This document shows, in pieces, positions 19,203 to 30,432 of a DNA stretch of 32,445 bases (the stretch's first letter is position 1; every line of letters starts with the position of its first letter). The stretch is from Theristus sp. LFF4_11 (taxonomy: Eukaryota; Nematoda; Chromadorea; Monhysterida; Xyalidae): NCBI GenBank assembly GCA_030248135.1, contig JASANC010005748.1, forward strand, positions 1 through 32,445, written 5' to 3'. A program made the translations under genes and the position numbers. Below the pieces are notes generated by a model. It was given only the letters and a program-made list of their open reading frames with translations, was not told where the DNA came from and did not search any database.

Positions 19203-20217
19203 TTATTTGAACTCATAGGCATAATTAAATGCTGGCAACACTCCATTCAGAAACATTATCTTTTCGGTGTTCTCAACTGACAGATGTGATCGGTTGTACA
19301 CGAACACCTGCTTGGCCTCAGAGAACATTCACTCGCTTGCCACGCTTGTCGGTGGCGGAGCCAAATATGTGCGAGGGTCATTCAGTTGCCAAAAGTTCAG
19401 CACTTGGTCACTTTTGTCCGGTTCGATGAAATCATCCGATTCGTTCATTTCACGTACTGGTTCGTCAGCGAGGTTGGCTTCGTCTGACAGGGTGGGGCGG
19501 TCGTGCATGCCTCCGTAGAGGCCAGTCGATTCCTTTTTTGCTTTGGGCTCGCGTTCACTTTCGTCGTCGCCGTTTGTGGGCGTCGCCGCCGGTCGTTTCA
19601 CGATTTTCTTTGCAGGGTAAAATTGTTTTCAACGAATCGCGTCCGAATTGCACTGTTCTTGAACCGCGGATCAACGTACGTGGGCATGATGTAACAATCG
19701 TTGCGGAAAAGCGCACGGAAGCGTGTTTCGATGCTGTTCAGCAGCGTTTCTTTCGTTGTGCCGATACCACTCGCATCAATTTTTTTGCGATGCGCCGCTT
19801 CAATACGCAGACGGCAGGAACACCGTTGAAATTGACTCGTCATCTTGCGATAGCTTAAACGAGTAAAATCCGAATTTTAGAAACGTTTCAGCCCGTTTTG
19901 ACCCAAAAACGCAGGTTCGTGTCCCCGTACATGAAAACCGATTTGGCATGTATCATGTATCCTTTCCGTTTTTAGTGTGCTGGCCAGGGTTCGGAATAAA
20001 AAAGAAAATAAATCGGCCAAAACCTCTGCTTGGTGGTCTGCTCAAGCAGCTGAAGCAGCTGCACGAGCTTCTCGATTAACTCAAAAGTCGTTTGCGTTCG
20101 GCTCAATCGAGAACAAAGCAGGCATCTCGGCAATGAACTGACGAACTGCCGCACGTTGCTCAAAAAGGCGCTCCAACTTACATGTACAGTGTCGAGTTCC
20201 ATCGCGTGTCACAGTCG
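19203..20217 (-). pseudogene. hAT-family transposase relic, C-terminal half
   Basis: Read on the minus strand, pieces of a hAT transposase follow in order but in different frames: CDTRWNSTLYM (about 20190-20217); LERLFEQRAAVRQFIAEM and FSIEPNANDF; FELIEKLVQLLQLLEQTTKQ (about 20020-20085); TLLNSIETRFRALF and YVDPRFKNSAIRTRF (about 19630-19740); then a Lys/Glu-rich linker and the dimerisation region VLNFWQLNDPRTYLAPPPTS. The core VASE is followed by a TGA stop (19331-19329), after which MFSEAKQVFVYNRSHLSVEN continues in frame to TAA at 19203. At least three frameshifts plus this stop show it is dead. The N-terminal half, including the first catalytic Asp, was not found. Confidence 0.8.
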
Positions 20218-21729
20218 ATTATCAGTGTGTTTGTTTTAGATTCAGCTGCCGTTGAATTTCAGTGAAGCGGATCTGAGTGCTGGTCGATGCCTTACGCGCA
20301 CACTGAGCGCACACGCGCAAGCGCTTCCGAAACTGCGCGCTTCGCCTTTAACGCAACGCCATTCGCTGTCGATCATACTCTTTTTCAATTAAACTGAATG
20401 AGCAACTCTGCACAGAACATAAAAACCCAACACCGCAACAACGCAGGTATAAAAACAGTGAAACGAATTGTAAAACCGAATTCAATCAAACACAAGAAAA
20501 CAAAAGAAAGCCAAACAAAAACAAAATAACACACGCCGTGCTATTTTTTATGCACACCATAGTACGCATTATTTTAAATGGCATGTGAAACATCAACGGC
20601 AGGTGTGAACATTATCATAAAATGTGTTTGGTTCATGCCTGTTCACCTCTTTTGTCACAAATATAGTACGGCGAGAATTCACACACCACTGGAGTCGCTC
20701 CAGTAGACAGTTTGCCAAAAACAGCCACCGAACTGCAATTCAATCACTTTCATTTCAGAAGCGATCAGTTCAGTATAAAAGTAAAGCACACAGTGAGCAA
20801 AGTTGTCAGGCTATTACAACGTCAAAAGCAAAAATAAATAAAAAGGCACTGCAAAGTGTGTCATGTGTATTGTTGTGTTCATAAAAAACAATGCTGATAT
20901 GTGTTGGGCTGGGCACAGACGCACAATAAAAACACGCATATACCACCACACACACGCGCGCGCATGGGAGTTTCCAAACTTTTGGTCGCCACTGCTCATA
21001 TATATACAGCATGGCCGAATAAATGAGGCAGTCCATCAAGGCGGGATTAGTCGCTGACTAGGAGTTGTCTTTTTCAAAAATGCCAACATAAATTCCAATC
21101 ATGTGTGCAAGGGAGAAAGAATGAACAGAATAATAGGGATAATCCATTAGTTTAAAAAAACGCGTCAAATTTGGCATACAATTTGGTTTCTGAACTTCTT
21201 TTTCTTTCATTCAAAATTCGCGCGCTCCTTGCACCCTGAAAAAAACTGCCATGTTTAATCGGCTTTACTGTAGTTTAAAATCTATTTACTTATTTACGCC
21301 GATAGAACTGGTATGCGAGCGAACTTGAAACTCATCTTGACCATCTAGTGCATTTTAGTTTGAGTTTGCGAAATTTGTATTTTACCTTTTATTGTTTTAA
21401 TGGGACCCATTCTTTACATTCTTCTAAGGTTGTTCAATCAGTTGAGAGCTTTTATGAATTGGTAGTGTTCAAAAATCTATGATGACGGTTGTAATTTTGA
21501 TCGTATGATTTGTGACACTGCTACATACAAGACGAGTATAAATGTGAAATTCCGAATAAAAGATAATGGTCAAGAGCTCGGTTGTGTTTGATTGCCGTTT
21601 TTGGTACACCATCTCAAATCCAAGTCCGTGTACTTTGATCTTGAAGTTCTTATCACATGAACCATTTAAATTTAAACTAAAAAACATTTGAATTTGAAAA
21701 GAACGTAACACTGAAGGTGGTGTGGTGCG
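20218..21729. other. Intergenic region upstream of the zinc-finger gene
   Basis: No convincing exon. It holds the right Tc1-like end (20970-20993), a CACACACACGCGCGCG stretch (about 20946-20963) and ATATATATAC at 20998-21007. The final few hundred bases before 21730 should include the zinc-finger promoter, but no clear element was seen. Confidence 0.5.
20970..20993 (-). repeat. Tc1/mariner-like terminal repeat, right
   Basis: Exact reverse complement of 16157-16180, pointing the opposite way, followed by GCTCATATATATA. The pair could bound a 4.8-kb unit, but the DNA between is a mosaic of other repeats with no Tc1 transposase, so two independent solo ends are equally likely. Confidence 0.55.
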
Positions 21730-24138
21730 ATGACAACAGCACGCGAACAGACGTCCTATTCACTGCCATCAACGGCGGGCGAAGAAACAAAAGGTATGTG
21801 CAGTGCAGCGGACACAGATTCGTTCATTTTTTGTCGCTTAAAAAAAGGCGTGCATGCTTGTTAACGAAACATCAGTTTATTCTTTTGCCAGTGCCAGTGC
21901 TGCGTGTGCGTATGCCCGATGAGCCGTTTGCCAGTGGCAGTGCTCTGGTGTCACCAGGATGCAATGCAGCCAGTGACGTAGTGCACGGCTTTGCTGGCAA
22001 CAACTGGCTGCATCCGTTGCGCCACACTGATGGCACATTGCTCTGTCCAGTCGTGGGATGCATGAAGCGCACTGGCAGGATGCTCTGCAACTGGAAACAA
22101 CACATGCGCACCCACACCGGTTGGTCACCGCAGTCACTCACACCGCGCAATCAATAGTTCTCATGCTGCCACTGAAGTGCTCGTCTGAAGAGTGTACTTG
22201 TACGTTAGAAATGGTGCACAGTCACAATCAAAGCCATGCGCACGCGAACGATGTTGCAGCAGCGTGCGAGTTTCTTTGTGAGCGTGCAACATCGCTGTCT
22301 TACGACCCAAGTGCAATGTGTTCAGCAGCGCTTTGCGTAAATCGCTTGCAGACACACGCCCTTACCGCTGCACCAAGTGTGACTGTTCGTTCCGACAGGT
22401 TGCGCATCTGCAGAATCACATGCGAGCTAAACATACGGGCAAGTGTTCTTAGCTTACAAGAACATAAAATAGCTGACGCATGTCACAAGTTGTCTGACAT
22501 TTTCTTAAATGTTGGGTTATGGGCTATGGACTCGATTCGTTTTTTTAATTGCAGGTGATCGACCGTACCACTGTCCGAACGAACGGTGTCCAAAGGCATT
22601 CCACCAACAGTCAAACATGCAGAGGCATTATCAGGTGAATGCTTTGTGCAGTGTTTTTGGGACACACCAGCCAATCAGTTTGCCAAACTCAAGGCAACTT
22701 GCCTTCAAAACTTTTCAACACGGCGAAGAGTCTTCTTTTCTTTTTCAGAACGCTCACTGTCGCAAAGAGGCCGATGAAACGAAGAAATCAGCAACAAAGA
22801 AAGCAGAATGCAAACGTGCGCCAAATTTCCGCAGGAAGCGAAATTTGATCAGCAAAGCTATTCTAAAGGCTGGCATTGGCAGTGCTGCGCCGTACACCGT
22901 GAAAGTTGTGCACAGTGGCCAGAACAAAGTCGGGGAACTTTTTTGCCGGTTTTTTTTAATTTTCAGTTTTGAATTGTGGATGTGATTTACATTGTGATAC
23001 AGAAGTTTGTCGGGTACGCACTGAATTTGTCCAACGACCTGCGCAGTAACATAAAGGCAGCAGCCACATCAAGCCCAGCAACGTCGGCCACAGCATCGTT
23101 GCTGCAATCGAGTGTTCCGTCGTAAATCGCATATGCCTCGATGGTTTTTTTGTTTTTTTTCATTGTTGATTGATCCGCCAATCGGTTGTTTTTATATGAT
23201 GTTCTAGTGCTGCTGTGGCTCACTTGAACAACACAGTGGAACAAACGGCTTGCCCCTCTTCCACTGCGGTCACTGGTGGTGTTTCAATCGGCAATCTGGA
23301 TGCTGGCACGAGCACCATCACGCCCAGACCGGCATTGTCTTTATCGACGCTGATGCTGTCTGCAGGCCCAGTTGTGCGCTACGAATCAACTAGGCGTCAG
23401 CCAATCTATGTTGCCAGTGGTGTGTGTGTTATTGGTACTGTTAAGGCACAGTCATGCAGACCTTTTATATCCGACACGTCGCGTCTCATTCATTCAGCAA
23501 AAACAACAACTGCAAGTGAACGCATAGCATTCCTAAAATCTCGTGTCATTTCAGACAGTCCACAGATGGGTGCGGCAACATCAGCGACGACACCCAAGAA
23601 CGCCAGCAACGTTGGGCCGCGTGTTTTCACGCACGTCGCCGATTTGGTGCTGCCGAGCAGCGCGGCCAGCACTGACGAGCGCACGCTGCAGCCAGCAAAC
23701 GCAACTGTGCAAGCGCACGGCTATGATGCGTTCGCTGAGGGCACGTCTGCTGTGGACATGCTCGAACGAGAGCTCATGTTCTCGCCACTCACGGTCGGAC
23801 GCTCTCTATGTCGTAGGCAATCAGCTGATGGGCTGGTGGCCACGGTGTGCATGCATTCTGCGCAGCATTGGCTGTGCACAGTGGCATGCATCACGCGCTC
23901 ACCAACCAAGCATCGGCGAGTTGCATATGACATAGACAGGCAGTGTAGTTTTGCTGTTGGTCTTTGTGCAGTGCAGGTGTTCTGATTGGGCACGTTTCGC
24001 TGTCAGGTGTCATCGCGAGTGAGTGACTACGCAGCGTGCAACGAGGCAGCTGACCGCACGCTGCAGACACCCGTCGTCACACCGCACCACAGAGCACGCA
24101 GCCCTCGTGCGTCACGTTCACCCCGCTCGCCCGAATAG
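21730..24138 (+). CDS. C2H2 zinc-finger protein with three fingers and an RS-type tail
   Basis: Model: 21730-21793, 21892-22119, 22352-22438, 22555-22634, 22749-22928, 23003-23121, 23208-23419, 23555-23793, 24007-24138; about 446 aa. Finger 1 is CPVVGC with His92/His96 (13 residues between second Cys and first His instead of 12). Finger 2 is CTKC with His120/His125, and finger 3 CPNERC with His151/His156. The linkers HTDTRPY and HTGDRPY are the usual DNA-binding type, and each is split by an intron. A Lys/Arg-rich block follows, then a long Ser/Thr/Ala-rich low-complexity part and an end rich in RS and SPR. Intron 3 starts GCAAGT rather than GT; the frame and linker leave no good alternative. 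The exon 7/8 split and the donor after 23793 are uncertain. Likely a nuclear transcription factor; no specific orthologue is recognised. Confidence 0.8.
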
Positions 24139-25234
24139 ACACTGGCATCCAAATGATCAGCATCGGTTGCGGTTTACGTTGCAATTAGGAGTGCCTGTTG
24201 GAGCTGTTGTTTCATTCGTCTTTCGTTTTCCTTTGTTCTGAAACTGATGACTGTTTTGCTCTTCGGTGATGTCTTTGATTTTTTTTGATGTCATTAAAAA
24301 CGAATGATAATTGTGGTAAATGTACAACACACCGATGCACGCATACACCAATACGCGTTTACATGAATAGTCGTGTTCACGAAACGGAAACACGTATGCA
24401 GGTTTTGCACATAATAAATTGGGTTATGATTCCTCAACGTCGAATCCACCGTGACCGTACGTGTACGCCTTGCAGGAATGAATAATTTCGTGCTTTTTTT
24501 CAATGCAACATGGAAAACGTTACAGGTGATATTGTTTGTGTTGATCATTTTTACGCAAATTTTTTGAGGAAATTGCACGCTTTGAGAATAGTGGCAGGGC
24601 GCAGAGTTTCAAAAAGTATGAAAACTTTTACGCCTCGGAGAATTGAGAATGATGAGTTGATCAATTTTTAATTGGCTGTAACTTTGAAGAGGGCATTGTT
24701 GGCTTGCTCAGATGTGAAAGGAGTCGCAGTACTTTTCCGGATTTTTTACAGAAATTGTAAGGCTGCAGATGAAGCGTTATGAGTGACAATACTGCCGGGG
24801 TAAAAAATTGATCTAATTTTGAATTTCAATTGTTCATTTCGGTACTTTGATAGTGAATCAGATTTGTGTGAAAGCAGTTGACTGCATTTTGATTGAGTAG
24901 TGCAAAAGGACTGCAAAAGACGGCGAATATCGCACAATGAGTTTGTGAGTATTCGTTGTGACATGATGTTAACAATTATATTTATTCACACTGCGTTCTC
25001 AACTGAATCACTTCCCATTTTCTCATTTTTACAGACCCACACATCAAAAAGTTATTTATGGTTGAAAACATTTATCGTTGATACGTACATGTAGTTTTGT
25101 CGATCAAAAATTCAAATGTGCAGGACAATTCGCCTGATGTTGAGATGTGATTTACTATCAAAAGCGCAAGCATCTCTTTACTTTATCATGGAACACAGAA
25201 AGCAACAAAGCCCAGTTCTTTTTGCAGCAAAATC
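24139..25234. other. Zinc-finger 3' region and collagen upstream region
   Basis: AATAAA at 24413-24418 is the probable poly(A) signal of the zinc-finger gene, 275 bases after its stop. The rest is AT-rich with no credible exon. TTCTTTTTGCAG ends at 25227, 7 nt before the collagen ATG, and can serve as a spliced-leader or 5'UTR splice acceptor. Confidence 0.55.
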
Positions 25235-27097
25235 ATGGGCGGCGCACGCACGGTGATCTATGTGGCCGCTGGCAGCAGTTTGTTTGCGGTGTTCGTCTGT
25301 GCCGTCAGCTTGCTGGTGCTCTGGCAGAAAGTGCGTCAAATTGGAAAATGGAATACAAATGAAACACCCGTTGTGCCACAGAAAACAAACTGACATGAAT
25401 TTCTCATTTCAAACGCTTTCACAAAACGCAGGTGAGCACGACAAACTCAAACGTCGAGGCCGATATTCGTGAGTTCCGTGAGCTGGCGAACGTCGCTTGG
25501 ACGGAAATTGGTCTGCTGCAAAAGCGCCAACCGATTCGCAGTTGGTTTGTGCGCAAAACTCGCCAGGCTGCTGCTGGATGCTGTGCGTGTTTTTATTGAA
25601 ATTCTCTAATTTGACAAAAATAAAACAATTCAAAAATAATGCTCACCAAACTCAAAACGTTTAGTCCGCTAAGAAAACGTATGGTGGACAGTAAATTCAG
25701 CGTAAATGTTTCAGTCTGCAACGAGCGAAACACATGTCCAGAGGGTCAGCCTGGAAAAGACGGTCGTCCAGGGGTCGATGGTTCACCGGGAGAGCAAGGC
25801 CCACCAGGGCTTGATGGGGCTCCGGGCAACATGCCTCCGGTGGCAATTGACATCTCACGTAGCTGTCGTCTTTGTCCACCTGGCTTACCGGGTCCACCTG
25901 GGCCACCTGGTCGACCTGGCGATCAGGTTGTTGCACCTATTATTTGAACTCATACAACGGTTGTTTTGTTGATCACATTACACAAGTCATTATCATCAGG
26001 GTCACAAAGGCGAATCCGGTCGTGGTGGTAATCCTGGACCAAAAGGCCCGCCCGGGCCACAAGGCAGTCCCGGACCACCGGGCGAATTTGGACCAGAGGG
26101 CGCACAGGGTGAACCAGGTCGTCCTGGCCACCCTGGTACGCTCGGCCGAAAGGGTGAACCCGGCAAGGATGGAGACGCTGGGCCCGATGGACCGAAAGGG
26201 CGCCCAGGAGACCCGGGACGCAACGGGCTGCCCGGGAAGGAAGGCAAGTTTCTTTGCTTTGTGACTTTAACAAATCTGCTTTTTTGATTTTTTTCAATTA
26301 TATCTTGATTTGATTTTGCGTGATAGCTGAATGATCGTTTCAGGACCTCGCGGTACGCCTGGTCCACCGGGCATAGCAGGCGAAGATGGCATACCAGGCA
26401 ACATCGGCCAAGCGGGATCGCCGGGCATTGCTGGTGAAGACGCTGGCTACTGCGAGATCTGTCCGGATCGAGCGGGCGGCGCTGCGGTCGGTGCGAACGG
26501 GGCACAATATCAAAATGGGGGTCAGATCGATTCGTGGCAGCCACCGCCGCAAACGCCACCACGACCAGCGCAACCCAGGCCAAGCAGCAGTAATGGAGTG
26601 CAGTACGCTGGCGACGGACAGGCATCGCCCAGGTACAGGCTCTGACAGTTTTCGGTGTTTATAAAAGTATTTTGTTTATTCGCGTTACTTTAAGACCGTC
26701 CGAGTCACACTCGTGGTTTCAAATATATTCCCCATGCAAAAGTCTCCAAAAATTTATGACAAAAATGCAGCGCCAAGAGTGACTCCTAAAAACATTACTT
26801 GTTTCATTCAGACAACAAGCGCGACCGCAGCCCCGCCCGGATTACCGCTCAGCAGCACAATCCAACCCGTCCAGCCAAAAGCAGTACCGTGAACAACAGG
26901 ACCCACCACCTCAAGCACCACCCCCGCCTCGTCAACAACCGCCACCACCACCACCACCCCCTCCTCCCCCTCCTCCTCGTCGTCATCCAGCGCCCAGTGA
27001 AAACGCCGCAGGTCGCCCAGGTGCCCCGTATCGAGCGAGGGCACGCGGCTTTGGTTTTCTCAGTTTGCTCAGAGACAGCGCCGGGGGCAGCGGCTAA
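25235..27097 (+). CDS. Nematode cuticle collagen with a long oligoproline C-terminal extension
   Basis: Exons 25235-25330, 25432-25582, 25715-25926, 26000-26243, 26344-26632, 26812-27097; 425 aa. Residues 1-32 ([20 protein letters not shown] onward) form the signal/anchor segment of cuticle collagens. A conserved N-region follows, with basic sites (QKRQPIR, VRKTR) where subtilisin-type trimming occurs in this family. The first Gly-X-Y block is about residues 92-121. An interruption with CRLC comes next, then the main Gly-X-Y block (about 139-268). Paired cysteines flank the helices (CNERNTC, CRLC, CEIC), as required for interchain bonds. Usual cuticle collagens end soon after the last Cys pair; here about 150 residues follow, rich in Gln, Pro and Arg, with a run of 12 prolines and [11 protein letters not shown] near the end. 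Intron 4 starts GCAAGT; only this junction keeps the Gly-X-Y register (GKEGPRGTPG). Expected role: secreted structural component of the cuticle. Confidence 0.93.
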
Positions 27098-27374
27098 GCT
27101 CAGACAAGCAGTGTGTAATACAGTAGCTAAATTTCTGTCGCAGAACCCAAAAAAGCTGATACATAAGCGCAAAAGCTTTTTGAAACAACATATGAATTCA
27201 AAACAACTCTTCTAAAGCTTCGCGAGTTTTGTTTTCCGCAAAAAAGATAACAGGAACAGGTTTAAAAAATGCACTGTCCGGTTTTATAATACCGAATTTA
27301 ATACCATCCACATTTAATTTAATCCAATTTAATGCCAAGTCTTTTATCATGTTCACTTTTTTGTTAAAATCCGG

Positions 27375-27438
27375 TTTATTGTTTGGTTATTGTGTAAAGG
27401 GCAACGTGGTTTGTTAGATGACTACTATCAACAATAAA
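27375..27438. promoter_or_regulatory. Poly(A) signals of two convergent genes
   Basis: TTTATT at 27375-27380 is AATAAA on the minus strand, about 90 bases past the stop of the MAM gene. AATAAA at 27433-27438 on the plus strand is the first hexamer after the collagen stop. The two 3' ends therefore overlap by about 60 bases if these signals are used. Confidence 0.5.
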
Positions 27439-27468
27439 ATCATCTGCATGTCGATTGTTTGTGAAGTG

Positions 27469-30432
27469 TCATTGTTTATGCGTGAATCGTGCCGCATGCA
27501 ACATTGGGAACAATTGTCCAGGAAGTTTCTCCCATTGAACGCGATTCAGGTCACTTGCTCGTTCATCTGTTGGCTTCAAAAACGGCAGTTTTTCATTTTG
27601 GAGGCGCAGATTCCCGAATCGGTGAGACAACTGTTCAGCATCAGCAAGTGCGGCTTCTCCTTTTGACAGCCGACGCTTTGACAGATATTCAGTGAGTTTG
27701 TCTAGTTTTCGTTCAAAGTCCGTTCGCAAACTGTCCAAGAGGATTTCAACCGCTTGCTTATTTGAGCGTCCTCCACCAATGTATCGATGCACCATGGACG
27801 GTGTCAGTTGCACCTGAGGAATATTTTACAACAAAAATTGAAACCAAAAAATCCATTATAAAACTACTCATTCTAAATCATATCATAAATAAAAACGCTG
27901 CACATTGCAAACCGAACCTTTTCAATCGGTCGAAACACTGGCTTGGAGTGACTGGTTGGCTTGATCCTAATCAGCCGTGGGCGTTGGCCAATGTAGTACA
28001 GTTCTGTGTCAACCCCGTCATCGGACACTGCCAGCCCAGTTCTCAGCTTGGTTTCTTTCACAAGTTTAACCACATCATGTTGCCCGAGATTCAGCCTCTT
28101 TTGGTTTCTGAAAGCTTCTGCCAATTACAGAATTTCCAAGATTTCTTGCCCAAAACAACAGCCTTGGCACAATTGCCCAATTGAGGTCGCACCTTTTGCT
28201 GCCGTGCAGATCAGTCGTTTTAGCCAAATGAAACGGATACTCTGGTGTGGTGCTGCTGTCTGTGGTGGCAATGGGGATAGTCAAACCATGGAAAACCAGC
28301 TTGTTGCTGCTGATGAGTTTGGGATCGACTTCTGGTAATTCTTCCTGTGGTTTCTGTACAAAACACTGAGCTGTATGTATGTACTATCTGCCAAAAGGAC
28401 ACATGTTGTAGTTGTAGCGTGCTCGTGACCTGCCATGTTCCTAAATTTCGTTCCGAAACTGCGACTAACCTTATTCTCGATTCCAATCGGAGCAGAAGCA
28501 CGATCGTTTGTGTCTGTGTCGCCAATCGTGTAAGTCAATGAGGCCGATTGCGTGCTGTTTTGTTTCGGCTTCAGCACTTCGTTTCCGTTGTCACCAGTGT
28601 TGTGGTTTGTCTGGTGTGTTTCATGTGACTCGTGTGGATGCGAAGGCACCAAGGACGGTGCTGGCGTGGTGGTGACTACATGGCTTGGTGTGAGCGTGCT
28701 GAGTGCGCCGGTCGAAGGCAACAAACGTTGTTCACCGATCACTTTCGTCTTGGACGCGTCCGGCATCGACAGTCGAAACTGAATGTCGTCAATCGCGAGC
28801 ACGTCAACTTCCACGTTCACATTCGATGCGATCAGCAGAATCTGTAGTTTTGGTCAGTTTTGTTGATAAGGCTGCTAGTGAATTGATATCTTTTCTGGTA
28901 CACTCAGCAAATGAAACCTGCTCAGATTGCACGAAAATGCTGAAAACGCAAATTAGAATTTTTTATGGGTAACCAACCTTATGCGAAACCGGATTTGGTG
29001 GCAGCGCCACTGTCCGCCGTGCCCATGATTGTGGGCCAGGACCGGAGATTTTGTCAAAACACGCCAGACGAGTGCCCACTGTGTTCATGGTGCACACCTA
29101 AACAGGAAATAGTTTTATAAGACAAAATCCAAACACAACAAATTACTTTTTTAAATACAAAACCAATGGGAAGAGAGAAGACAACTCTGAGTGTTGGCGG
29201 TACAGCGGTCTTCCAGTAATTGAACGACAAAAATGCAGGTCGAAGTAGGCCGGACACTTGCGGACTGACCAGTGCCGCTGTTGAAAGTGTCTCCCTCATG
29301 TCGAAATTTGTAACAGCTGGCCGAAATGCACCTTGCACGTAAGCAAAGTGGCCATCTTAAAAAAAACATTGCAAAGTGGAAATCACAATGTTTTAGCACG
29401 AACCGGACCAAATCAAATGAAGCAATAAAAAAGTCTTACCGCCAGAGATGGACCTTGGCACACTATGCCACGCATCAACGGTCACTGACTTTGCAGTGCG
29501 CCAATCAATGCCATCCATTTCATCGTTGTGCCACTCGCACAAATTGTTGAACGGGTGCTCAGCGACAGAGTTGAAATTACAGTCCAATGACTGTAAAATA
29601 ACTGTTTTTCTTGTACAGGTGAGCAAACAAGTCCAAATTTAAAATGACTCGTATTCGCCACCAGTGTAAGAAAGCTGAAATTTGGAACACTGATAGAATT
29701 GCTGCGGTCGTCAAAATACAAAAAAAGTTGTTTTTTGACTGTGTACGAGCGCTACTCTGGACAAACATCGTTCAAGTTGTCATGTCGGAGCTCTGAATGC
29801 TTTTTTGGCACGAGATTCTTATTTACAATCGTTTCATAATTTAGCTCAATGTGGTCGCCGTTGTCTTTAGTGAGTGTGTTCAAACGATCGGTCCGCTGTC
29901 CGTCGAAGCTTTCCGTGAAAACTACAACGTGAATCGAAGTCTTAGTCTCACTGTGGTGTTACTAAGTTTTAAAAAGTTTAAAAATGTTGCCGACTACCGT
30001 TGGATTAACAGCAGAACAGCTTTCGTCTTGTTCTCCCATCAGTAATGGTGTTTCATTTATATTTATCTATTCAGTATACACCCCAAAAATGACTTGTTCA
30101 AATTGGTATATTTAAGTGTGTACATCAATGTTTTCATCTGAAGTTTGAATACACAGAAAGAAGGCATAGATTGTTTATAGTGTTGCAAATTTCAGCTCAA
30201 TATCTCATACTGGTACCGAATACGAGCAACTTTTAAATTTGCATTTTTTGGTCAACACCCTGTACAGTACAGTTCTGAAGTACTTACTTTTGAAGAAGCT
30301 GGTGTAAAGCAAGTTTTCCACAAAAAAGGTCCAAGATTACGTACAAATGCATACCTGAGCTTCAATTTTCCGTTCGGTCACTAGCAGCGTCAAAAGTGAC
30401 AACCAATAAAACATGCACCTTTCAGGATTCAT
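27469..30432 (-). CDS. Secreted MAM-domain protein (at least 9 exons)
   Basis: Exons in coding order: 30432-30355 (probable), one or more unresolved, then 29921-29767, 29590-29440, 29331-29186, 29097-28978, 28841-28470, 28344-28193, 28107-27918, 27813-27469; phases of the last eight agree. The first exon reads MNPERCMFYWLSLLTLLVTE and ends IEAQ, a good signal peptide. The MAM domain, an adhesion module, runs from LDCNFNS through LCEWHNDEMDGIDW, TAALVSPQ, LRPAFLSFNYWK, TLRVCTM, SWARRTVALP to VLAIDDIQF, with its expected Cys and Trp positions. A Ser/Thr/Pro/His-rich, mucin-like stretch follows, then a C-terminal part unlike any domain I know, with FRPIEK, VHRYIGGGRSN and a probable coiled coil (EILLDSLRTDFERKLDKLTE). 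No membrane anchor is seen, so an extracellular matrix or secreted protein is inferred. The exon joining 30355 to 29921 needs a phase change from 0 to 1 and was not found. Confidence 0.82.

Noticed and set aside
16157..20993. Complete autonomous Tc1 transposon
   Set aside because: No Tc1/mariner transposase frame was found between the two ends; the only transposase relic is of hAT type.
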